Shown piece after piece: positions 16,175-22,785 of a stretch of 64,000 nt of DNA. Origin of the DNA: Streptomyces sp. A0642 (GTDB taxonomy: Bacteria; Actinomycetota; Actinomycetes; Streptomycetales; Streptomycetaceae); NCBI RefSeq assembly GCF_004795105.1, contig NZ_SSBL01000007.1:1-64000 (forward strand), written 5' to 3'. The translations under genes and the position numbers were made by a program. Within the stretch, counting starts at the first letter, position 1. Every line of letters starts with the position of its first letter. The notes under the pieces are model-generated. The model searched no databases. It saw only the letters and a list, made by a program, of their open reading frames with translations, and was not told the origin of the DNA.

Positions 16175-17080
16175 TCAGCCGGCGTCCTTCTCCGGGGGCC
16201 GGCCTGCGTAGTAGGTGGCGATCATGTCCTCGTCACCGTGCCCGGCCGCCTGGGCGCGTTCGAAGCGCGCGGCCGAGGCCTCCGTCAGGTCCAGCCGGAC
16301 GCCTGCGTGGCCTGCGGCTTCGAGAATGAGCCGGGTGTCCTTGAGGGCCGTGGTCACGGCGAAACTCGGGGTGAGGTCGCCGGACAGGACGGCTGCGGAC
16401 TTGCCGTGCAGATAGGCGGTGTCGAGCGGTCCGCCCTTCATGACGTCGAGAAACATCTGGGGGTCCACGCCGAGTCCCTCGGCGAGGTTGAGGCACTCGG
16501 CGACGCCGCCCACCATGTTGATCACCCAGGTGTTGACCACGAGCTTGAGCCGGGAGGCGGCTCCCGGCTCCTCCGCCACCCAGACGGTGCGCTGGCCGAT
16601 CGCGTCGAGTACGGGCTCGATCGCCACGCGGGCGGCGGACGGGCCGGAGACGAAGACGGTCAGCATGCCCTGTTCCGCGGGCTGCTTGGTGCCGGCGACC
16701 GGGGCGTCGAGGTAGACGAGGCCGAGGTCGGCGGCGCGCTGGGCCAGCTCGGCGGTGGCTTCCGACCCGACGGTGGAGGTCTGCAGGAGGACCTGGCCGC
16801 GGTGCAGGCCGTCGGATGCGGCGGTGAGCGCGGCGGCGACGGCGGTGCTGTCGTTGAGCGCGGTGAGGACGACGCCGGCGCCGCGCACGGCTTCGGCCGC
16901 GGTGTCGGCGACGGTGGCGCCGTCGGCGGCGAGCGGTGCCGCCTTGGCGTGCGTACGGTTCCAGACCCGGACGTTGAGACCGGCTCGGAGCAGGCTCCGG
17001 GCCATGGCCGAACCCATGATCCCGGTGCCGAGGACGGCGACGGACGAGCGCTGCGGGACGGCGTCGGCTGCTGAGGTCAT
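16175..17080 (-). CDS. NAD(P)-dependent beta-hydroxyacid dehydrogenase (3-hydroxyisobutyrate dehydrogenase family)
   Basis: 301-aa two-domain dehydrogenase. The Rossmann motif is VLGTGIMGSAMARSLLRAG near residues 16-34, NRT follows the second strand (suggesting NADP), and DAPVAGTKQPAEQGMLTVFVSG is the substrate-binding DxPVSGG-like signature. The catalytic lysine is in GAASRLKLVVN, and GKSAAVLSGDLTPSFAVTTALKD matches the C-terminal domain. The family includes glyoxylate/succinic semialdehyde reductases and imine reductases, so the substrate is open. It is a monocistronic gene, 56 bp upstream of cbiZ on the same strand's reading direction but beginning after it; the two are read leftward in the order cbiZ? 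no: transcription passes this gene after cbiZ, so co-transcription with cbiZ is possible. Confidence 0.87.
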   Translation of the reverse strand: MTSAADAVPQRSSVAVLGTGIMGSAMARSLLRAGLNVRVWNRTHAKAAPLAADGATVADTAAEAVRGAGVVLTALNDSTAVAAALTAASDGLHRGQVLLQTSTVGSEATAELAQRAADLGLVYLDAPVAGTKQPAEQGMLTVFVSGPSAARVAIEPVLDAIGQRTVWVAEEPGAASRLKLVVNTWVINMVGGVAECLNLAEGLGVDPQMFLDVMKGGPLDTAYLHGKSAAVLSGDLTPSFAVTTALKDTRLILEAAGHAGVRLDLTEASAARFERAQAAGHGDEDMIATYYAGRPPEKDAG

Positions 17081-17136
17081 GCGGGGTTTCTCCCTTCATC
17101 GGCCGCGCCGGTACGGGCGCGCGGCATTGCGGATGC

Positions 17137-17883
17137 TCAGGTCTGCCGCAGCGCGCCTTCGAGGACGGCGGCGTGTACGGCCCTGGCGAGTCGTGCGCCC
17201 CAGCGCGAGCGGGGCCCTGCGAACGGTTCACCGGGACCGGTGTCCCCGGAGGGTGCGGGCGCGGCGACGCAGACGGAGTCGGTGGGGGTGCCGGAGCAGT
17301 CGAGTCCGGCGTCCAGGAGCGCCTGCACCTTGGCCTCGGTGGCGGTGGCGACGGCGTTGACGAGTGCGGCGTCGGCGAGGGGCGCCGGAACGGTGACGAC
17401 GATGTTGACCGTCCCCGGTGCCCGCGGCCCCCCGTCCCCCTCGGCCTCTGCCGCAGCCCAGCCGCGTACGCCCAGGCCGCAGGTGGCGGTCGCGGTGACG
17501 CCCCCGTCGGTGGCGACGGTGTACGCGGTGACATCGGCGGCCGTCATCAGCCCGGCCCCCGGGCCGGTGAGCCGCGCGACGGCGGCGATCTCTGCGAGGT
17601 GGCGGTCGGGGTCCATGCGCGGATAGCCACCGGGTACCTGCGCGTTGAGGATCCAGTCACGCGGGCCGATACCGCCGCCGAGTACCGCACTGCTGCACAC
17701 CCGCCACCCGGATCCCAGCCGCCACACCAGATGGTGGAGCTCCCGGCCGTCCTCGCACCTGGCCAGCAGCTCGCCACGCTGTTCGGGCAGCCGGACGCGT
17801 ACGGAACGGATGGGACACCCCCGGTGGTGCGGCAGGTCGGTGGTCGGCGCCCCGTCGGTCGGGCACGGGGACCCGTTGATCAT
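17137..17883 (-). CDS. cbiZ: Adenosylcobinamide amidohydrolase CbiZ
   Basis: 248-aa protein. CbiZ cleaves the nucleotide-loop side chain of (pseudo)cobamides or adenosylcobinamide to adenosylcobyric acid, letting the cell remake its own cobamide from salvaged forms. The family core is at about 75-225: GIGPRDWILNAQV, AAVARLTGPGAGLMTAADV, the conserved GTVNIVVTVPAPL, ALVNAVATATEAKVQALLDAG and the closing GTPTDSVCVAAP, in place of the usual TGT-TD. ATG 17883 is preferred to a GTG at 17931 because a 20-bp palindrome lies between them. The btuFCD genes 1.5 kb away with a cobalamin riboswitch support the role. Confidence 0.82.
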   Translation of the reverse strand: MINGSPCPTDGAPTTDLPHHRGCPIRSVRVRLPEQRGELLARCEDGRELHHLVWRLGSGWRVCSSAVLGGGIGPRDWILNAQVPGGYPRMDPDRHLAEIAAVARLTGPGAGLMTAADVTAYTVATDGGVTATATCGLGVRGWAAAEAEGDGGPRAPGTVNIVVTVPAPLADAALVNAVATATEAKVQALLDAGLDCSGTPTDSVCVAAPAPSGDTGPGEPFAGPRSRWGARLARAVHAAVLEGALRQT

Positions 17884-17902
17884 AGGCGCCGGGGCAGGGC
17901 TC

Positions 17903-17922
17903 CCCGGAGGGCGCCCTCCGGG
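17903..17922. promoter_or_regulatory. Perfect 20-bp palindrome upstream of cbiZ
   Basis: Self-complementary CCCGGAGGGC followed by GCCCTCCGGG, 20 bp upstream of the cbiZ ATG. It may be an operator, or a hairpin in the cbiZ leader. No cobalamin-box sequence is present in 17884-18127, so cbiZ seems not to have its own B12 riboswitch. Confidence 0.4.
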
Positions 17923-18127
17923 ACCGTTCACTCGATTGGCCTAATTCGTGCAGGGGCCCGGCAAAGGCATCACACCGGGGCTGCACGCCCCTGTGCCCGG
18001 GTGCGGCACCCGGACCGCGCGTGCTGGGCGGTTGCAGCGTCCATCCGGGTGAGGCGCGATGGAATCCGGACGCGCCTCCCCTGCTGGACCCACCCACAGG
18101 ACGCGCCCGGGCGAGGAGGGATCGGTT

Positions 18128-19177
18128 ATGGGAGCCGCTGACGGTTTCACGGATTCCGGAGAGCTCGACGGCCTGACGGTGTACGACACCGAGGGCGAGA
18201 AGATCGGCAACGTGGGGCGGGTGTATGTCGACGACAGCACCGGCCGGCCGGACTGGATCACGGTGAAGACCGGCCTGTTCGGCATGAAGGAGAGTTTCGT
18301 GCCCCTCGCCGGAGCCCGCCGCGTGGGCTCCGACCTGCACATCTCGCATCCGAAGGACCAGGTCAAGGAAGCGCCGCGGGTGGACGCGGACGCCCATCTC
18401 TCCGTCTCCGAGGAGGAAGAGCTCTACCGGCACTACGGCCTGACCCGGAACACCAAGGCCAATCTCGGCGACCGTTCCGGGGCCGGCGGCACCACCGGTG
18501 CCGACGCTCCGACCACGACCGGCACGGGCACCATGGGCGCGGCCGGGACCGGAGCGGCAGCCGGTGCCGGGGCCGCGGGCGCCGCAGGCGCGGGCCGCAC
18601 CTCAGGAACCGACCGGACCACCTCGGCCGGCATGGCCGGCGCGGGCGCCGGGACTGGAACCGGCCGGCACCGTGACACCGAGACCTCGGGCACGTCCCGG
18701 CCGCTGGCCGGAGCCGGTGCGGGCACTCAGCGCTCTTCCGCCGATCCCGGCGGCAAGGAGGAACTGATCCGTTCCGAGGAACAGCTGCACATCGGCACGG
18801 AGGAGTACGAGAGCGGCAAGGCCCGCCTCCACAAGTACGTCGTCACCGAGAACGTCACCAGGACCGTTCCCGTGTCGCACGAAGAGGTGCGCGTGGTCCG
18901 CGAACCGCTCCGGCCGGGCGACAAGGCAACCGGCCGGGCCGACCTCACCGAGCAGGACGTGGAGGTCACCCTGCACGCCGAACGCGCCACGATGCGCAAG
19001 GAGACGGTGCCGGTCGAGCGGGTGCGGATGGAGACACAGAAGGTGACCGAGCAGAAGGAAGTCTCCGCCGAACTGCGCAAGGAGCAGATCGACTACGCGG
19101 ACGGCACCACCAAGAGCGGCAAGGACATGGGTGGCAAGGACATGGGCGGTGAATTCGGCCAGGGCCGACGCCGCTGA
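18128..19177 (+). CDS. PRC-barrel and DUF2382 (YsnF/AvaK-like) stress-associated protein
   Basis: 349-aa cytoplasmic protein. ATG 18128 lies eight bases after GAGGAGGGA. An N-terminal PRC-barrel (about residues 12-95; VYDTEGEKIGNVGRVYVDD, PDWITVKTGLFG) is followed by a flexible Ala/Gly/Thr linker of about 100 residues (roughly 118-215) and a DUF2382 domain from about 222 (ELIRSEEQLHIGTEEYESGKARL) to 330, with the repeated HEEVRVVREPL and ERVRMETQKV strands. This two-domain type occurs in several paralogues in Streptomyces and in Deinococcus and cyanobacterial stress proteins; the biochemical role is unknown. It sits between cbiZ and btuFCD but on the opposite strand. Confidence 0.87.
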   Translation: MGAADGFTDSGELDGLTVYDTEGEKIGNVGRVYVDDSTGRPDWITVKTGLFGMKESFVPLAGARRVGSDLHISHPKDQVKEAPRVDADAHLSVSEEEELYRHYGLTRNTKANLGDRSGAGGTTGADAPTTTGTGTMGAAGTGAAAGAGAAGAAGAGRTSGTDRTTSAGMAGAGAGTGTGRHRDTETSGTSRPLAGAGAGTQRSSADPGGKEELIRSEEQLHIGTEEYESGKARLHKYVVTENVTRTVPVSHEEVRVVREPLRPGDKATGRADLTEQDVEVTLHAERATMRKETVPVERVRMETQKVTEQKEVSAELRKEQIDYADGTTKSGKDMGGKDMGGEFGQGRRR

Positions 19178-19219
19178 CCTCCGGCGCACCGTGCCGGACG
19201 GCCGAACCGCACCAGTGGA

Positions 19220-19246
19220 GGGCGGGCCCCGCGCCGGGGCCCGCCC
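19220..19246. terminator. Bidirectional terminator between convergent genes
   Basis: Perfect 11-bp stem (GGGCGGGCCCC with its complement) and five-base loop, followed by TTCGCGTT on the right. It can serve both the PRC/DUF2382 gene and the leftward btuFCD operon. Confidence 0.75.
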
Positions 19247-19347
19247 TTCGCGTTCTCCTGCGGTTCCACGGGGTGGAGCGCCCGGCCGGTGACCTTCGCC
19301 CGCGGCAGGGACTGCCGGCCCCGGCCCGGCCGGCCTCGGCAGGGGCG

Positions 19348-20136
19348 TCAGGGCCGCTCCGGGCGGAAGCGCACCGACGGCCGCCCCTGCGGGCCGTCCG
19401 GTGTCACGACGGCACGCACCCGGTAGACGTCGGCGATGAGCTCCTCGGTGATCACCTCCGACGGTGTGCCGCCCGCGACCACCCGTCCCTCGTTCAGCAC
19501 GACGATCCGGTCGCAGAACATCGCGGCCAGATTGAGGTCGTGCAGGGCGATGACGGCGGTCAGCGGCAACGAGGTGACGAGGGTCAGCAGTTCGAGCTGG
19601 TGCTGGATGTCCAGGTGGTTGGTCGGTTCGTCCAGCAGGAGTTCCCGGGGCTGCTGGGCGAGCGCGCGGGCGATCTGCACGCGCTGGCGCTCGCCGCCGG
19701 ACAGCGTGTGCCAGGACTGGTCGCGGCGGTCGGCGAGACCGGTCCGCTCCAGGGCCTCGCGCACCGCGCTCTCGTCCGCCGCCGTCGGCGCCGACCAGGC
19801 GCGGCGGTGCGGGATGCGGCCCAGGCGTACGACGTCCACGACGCTCAGCTCGACCTGGGTGACGGCGTGCTGGTCGACCACCGCGACGCGTCCGGCCACG
19901 GTGCGGCGGCCGACGGCGGACAGCGGATCGTCGTCGAGGGTGACCAGGCCCGCGTCCGGGGCGAGGATCCCGGACAGTATCCGCAGCAGGGTGGACTTCC
20001 CCGAGCCGTTCGGGCCGATCAGCCCCAAGGTGGCGCCGGGCGGCGGAGCGAGCGAGACGCCGTCCAGGATGAGGCGGCCGCCCGCTTCCCGGCTGACCCG
20101 GTCGGCCCGCAGACCGGCGGGGACGGCCCCGGTCAC
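19348..20136 (-). CDS. btuD: Cobamide ABC transporter ATP-binding protein
   Basis: 262-aa FepC/BtuD-type ATPase. Walker A GPNGSGKST, the Q-loop VDQHAV, the signature LSGGERQR, Walker B LLLDEPTNHLD and the switch His in ALHDLNLAA are all present in order. GTG 20136 overlaps the permease stop by four bases (GTGA). It energises uptake through the adjacent BtuC-like permease. The FecCD-BtuC class imports corrinoids, haem or Fe-siderophores; the cobalamin riboswitch upstream of the operon is what makes corrinoid the likely cargo. Confidence 0.9.
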   Translation of the reverse strand: MTGAVPAGLRADRVSREAGGRLILDGVSLAPPPGATLGLIGPNGSGKSTLLRILSGILAPDAGLVTLDDDPLSAVGRRTVAGRVAVVDQHAVTQVELSVVDVVRLGRIPHRRAWSAPTAADESAVREALERTGLADRRDQSWHTLSGGERQRVQIARALAQQPRELLLDEPTNHLDIQHQLELLTLVTSLPLTAVIALHDLNLAAMFCDRIVVLNEGRVVAGGTPSEVITEELIADVYRVRAVVTPDGPQGRPSVRFRPERP

Positions 20137-21212
20137 GGCGCCCGCCGGGTGCGGTGGAGGACCAGGACGAAGGCGGGCACCCCGATCAGCGCGGTGACGA
20201 CTCCCACCGGAACCTCCTGCGGGTCCAGGACGGTCCGGGCGAGCGTGTCGACCCAGACCAGCAACACGGCCCCGGACAGGGCGGTGACGGGCAGCAGCCT
20301 GCGGTGCCCGGAGCCGGTGAGAGCGCGCGCCGCGTGCGGCAGCACCAGTCCGACGAAACCGATGGCGCCGGCCGAGCTGACGAGTGCGGCGGTGAGGAGC
20401 GCGGTCGTGCAGAGCAGGACGATCCGGGTGCGGCCGACATGGACGCCGAGGGCGGCCGCCGCTTCCTGGCCGAAGGCGAAGGCGTCGAGCGTCCGGGCGT
20501 GGCCGAGGCAGATCAGCAGCGTCACGGCGAGCACGGCGGAACAGATCCACACATCGCTCCAGCCGGCGCCGCCGAGCGAGCCCAGCAGCCAGAACAGCAC
20601 CCCGCGGGTCTGCTCGGCGTCGGCGGCGGTCATCACGACGAAGGAGGTGAGCGCGGAGAACAGCTGCATGGCCGCGACCCCCGACAGGACCACCCGGTCG
20701 GTGCTGCCGCCGAGGGTGTGGCTGAGCAGCATGACCAGCGCGAAGGAGCACAGGGCCCCGATGAACGCCCCGGCCGACAGGGACACCGCTCCCCCGCCGA
20801 CGCCGAGGACGACCACCACGACCGCGCCGGTCGACGCCCCGGAAGAGACGCCGAGGACGAACGGGTCGGCGAGCGGGTTGCGCAGCAGCGACTGCATGAC
20901 GGTGCCGCAGACCGCGAGCCCCGCACCGCAGACGGCGGCGAGCAGCGTGCGGGGCATGCGCAGGTTCCAGATGATGCCGTCGCGGATCGGGCTCAGCCGC
21001 GACTCCCCCGCGCCGAGGTGGGAGGCGACCGCGGACCAGACGTCGCCGACGGATATCCGGGCCGGTCCGATGGTGACGGCGACCGCGACGGACAGCGCGA
21101 GCAGCAGGATCCCGCCGGTCCACAGCAGCCCGTCGCGGATGCTCCGCAGGGCGGGACGGGCGTCCGGGCCCGCGTCCTCGCGCGGTGCGAGGGCCTGTCC
21201 GGTGTCCGTCAC
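20133..21212 (-). CDS. btuC: Cobamide ABC transporter permease (FecCD/BtuC family)
   Basis: 359-aa permease with about ten hydrophobic segments. Family motifs are GDVWSAVASHLG, RMPRTLLAAVCGAGLAVCG, QSLLRNPLADPFVLGVSSGAS, and the cytoplasmic loop GFVGLVLPHAARALTGSGHRRLLP that contacts the ATPase. GTG 21212 overlaps the upstream btuF stop by four bases, and the downstream btuD start overlaps its own stop, so the three genes form one tightly coupled operon. Assigned to corrinoid uptake because of the riboswitch-controlled operon rather than from its own sequence. Confidence 0.9.
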   Translation of the reverse strand: MTDTGQALAPREDAGPDARPALRSIRDGLLWTGGILLLALSVAVAVTIGPARISVGDVWSAVASHLGAGESRLSPIRDGIIWNLRMPRTLLAAVCGAGLAVCGTVMQSLLRNPLADPFVLGVSSGASTGAVVVVVLGVGGGAVSLSAGAFIGALCSFALVMLLSHTLGGSTDRVVLSGVAAMQLFSALTSFVVMTAADAEQTRGVLFWLLGSLGGAGWSDVWICSAVLAVTLLICLGHARTLDAFAFGQEAAAALGVHVGRTRIVLLCTTALLTAALVSSAGAIGFVGLVLPHAARALTGSGHRRLLPVTALSGAVLLVWVDTLARTVLDPQEVPVGVVTALIGVPAFVLVLHRTRRAP

Positions 21213-22276
21213 CGGGCGAGCCCGAAGGTGCGCAGAGCGGCGGCGATACGCTCCACGCCCTCGACGGTCCGGATGGTGGGGTTCATGGCCTGCCCGCTGA
21301 GCAGCACGTAACGCTTGTGCCGGACGGCGTCCATGTTCTTCGTGACCGGGTTGGACTCCAGGAAGGCGATCTTCTTCGCGGCGCTCTCGGCGGTCTGCGA
21401 CTTGCGGGTCAGATCGCCGATGACCAGCACGTCCGGGTCGCGGTCGGCGACGGTCTCCCAGCTGATCTGCGGCCACTCCTCGTGCGTGTCGTCGAAGGCG
21501 TTCTCCGCACCGAGTTCCCGGGTGATGATGCCTGGCGCACCGCAGCAGCCGGCCAGGTACGGGGACTCGGAGTTGGCGAACCAGTACATCAGGGACGTCC
21601 CGGAGGCGTCGATGCCGTCCGTCGCCTCGCGCACGCGGGCGCGCAGTCCGGCGACGAGCTTCTCGCCGCGCCCGGGGACGCCGAACACCCGGGCCAGTTC
21701 GCGCACTTCGGCGTAGACGCTGTCCATGGTCAGCGGGCCGGTCCGGACGCCGTCGCCGTCCTTGCTGTTGTCCTTGGCGGTGCAGTCGGCGGGCGAGACG
21801 TAGGTGGGGACGCCGAGCTTCTCGAACTGCTCGCGGGGGGCGACCCCGCCCTTGGCGAGGGTCGACTCGAAGGAGGCGCTGACGAAGTCGGGTTCCTGGT
21901 CCAGGACCTTCTCCGACGAGGGGCGGTTGTCGGAGATCCTCGGCACGCCGGCGTTGGCCTTCTCGAGACCCTTGAGCACCGGGTCGGTCCAGGTGGCCGT
22001 GGCGGCGAGCCGGTCGGCGAGGCCGAGCGAGAGCAGGATCTCGGTCGATCCCTGGTCGACCGGAACGGCGCGCTCGGGCGCCGCGTCCACGGTGACGGTC
22101 CGTCCGCAGTTCTTCAGGGTGACCGGATAGCCGTCGGCTCCCGGGGACTTGGCGGCGGTGCCGTCCGTGCCGCCGCCGCAGGCCGTCAACAGGAGCAGGG
22201 CGGCGGTGAGCAGGGCGGCGGAGCGGGCGGGGCCGGCTATGGGCGGCACGGAGTACCTCGGCGTCTCTGGGCCCAT
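21209..22276 (-). CDS. btuF: Cobamide ABC transporter substrate-binding lipoprotein
   Basis: 355-aa extracytoplasmic binding protein. A lipoprotein signal (hydrophobic 19-30, lipobox LLTAC, C33) is followed by a class III binding fold: VTLKNCGRTVTVDAAPERAVPVDQGSTEILLSLGLADRL opens lobe one and DPDVLVIGD appears in lobe two. The ATG at 22276 is chosen; an upstream in-frame start would translate the cobalamin riboswitch itself (its B12 box), so it is rejected. The riboswitch 45 bp upstream identifies the cargo as a corrinoid. First gene of btuFCD. Three or four cysteines in the mature part (for example LAGCCGAPG) are unusual for a BtuF and might bind or bridge. Confidence 0.88.
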   Translation of the reverse strand: MGPETPRYSVPPIAGPARSAALLTAALLLLTACGGGTDGTAAKSPGADGYPVTLKNCGRTVTVDAAPERAVPVDQGSTEILLSLGLADRLAATATWTDPVLKGLEKANAGVPRISDNRPSSEKVLDQEPDFVSASFESTLAKGGVAPREQFEKLGVPTYVSPADCTAKDNSKDGDGVRTGPLTMDSVYAEVRELARVFGVPGRGEKLVAGLRARVREATDGIDASGTSLMYWFANSESPYLAGCCGAPGIITRELGAENAFDDTHEEWPQISWETVADRDPDVLVIGDLTRKSQTAESAAKKIAFLESNPVTKNMDAVRHKRYVLLSGQAMNPTIRTVEGVERIAAALRTFGLAR

Positions 22277-22321
22277 GCGCGGGGCCCGCTGTACGGAGTT
22301 CCGCCGCCCGGTGCCGGACAG

Positions 22322-22500
22322 CGGGTGCCAGCAGGTCTTCGGACTCGGGTTCACGCGGACGGGACGCCTTCCCGGGAAACATCGCTCTCCCAGTGGCCGT
22401 GGCCCCGCCCGTCCCCCTCACCGCTGCGCGTCAGTTCCGGATTCGCACCGGATTCCCTGACCCCTACGTGGAGTTCGACTGGCTCCGGCACGCTACCACG
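22322..22500 (-). promoter_or_regulatory. Cobalamin (AdoCbl) riboswitch
   Basis: Read leftward, the order of conserved elements is typical of the cobalamin class: GGGAATCCGGTGCGAATCC, then CTGACGCGCAGCGGTGA, then GCCACTGGGAGAGCGATG, CCCGGGAAGGCG, and the B12 box AGTCCGAAGACCTGCTGGC. These form the paired core P3-P6 around the ligand pocket. It ends about 45 bp before the btuF start, so ligand binding would shut off btuFCD expression, either by occluding the ribosome binding site or by ending transcription. Confidence 0.93.
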
Positions 22501-22568
22501 AGCCTCCGCGCAGCTCAGCGGCAGTGCGCCGGTGGTACGGGACGGTGGGCGGCCGGGGCGGTGGGGCG

Positions 22569-22599
22569 CACCGCCCCGCGCCGGAGCGGCGGGGCGGTG
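22569..22599 (-). terminator. Terminator of the acyl-CoA oxidase-like operon
   Basis: Perfect 11-bp stem (CACCGCCCCGC with its complement) and nine-base loop, ten bases after the stop of the leftward 58-aa gene. Confidence 0.7.
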
Positions 22600-22608
22600 T
22601 CCCTCCGG

Positions 22609-22785
22609 TCACCCGTCGCGGCGAACCGATTCGCCCTCGTGGCTGCGCGGCCCTTCGCCCCACCGGGAGAGCACGGACGCGGTCCCCCAGAACGCCAGCA
22701 GGACGATCCGGACTCCCAGCCGCCCCGCCGCGTCCGCCGCCCGGTGCCCGAGCGCGGCGGCCGCGCGCCGGGGCGGGCCGGTCAT
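22609..22785 (-). CDS. Hypothetical 58-aa protein coupled to the acyl-CoA oxidase-like gene
   Basis: Small gene whose ATG (22783-22785) overlaps the stop of the 633-aa flavoprotein gene by four bases, the pattern of a real downstream partner. The product is basic and moderately hydrophobic in the middle (VRIVLLAFWGTASVL, about residues 26-40), which could be an amphipathic or membrane-associated helix, with charged ends. No family is recognised. Terminator hairpin 22569-22599 follows at once. It may anchor or modulate the upstream enzyme; this is inference from coupling only. Confidence 0.6.
   Translation of the reverse strand: MTGPPRRAAAALGHRAADAAGRLGVRIVLLAFWGTASVLSRWGEGPRSHEGESVRRDG

Noticed and set aside
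17884..18127. Second cobalamin riboswitch upstream of cbiZ
   Set aside because: No GAAGACCTGC-type B12 box or CACTGG element on the minus strand; only a 20-bp palindrome.
20133..22421. Very long frame starting upstream of the btuC permease
   Set aside because: The N-terminal part translates btuF in the wrong frame; the GTG at 21212 with a 4-bp overlap gives the normal permease.
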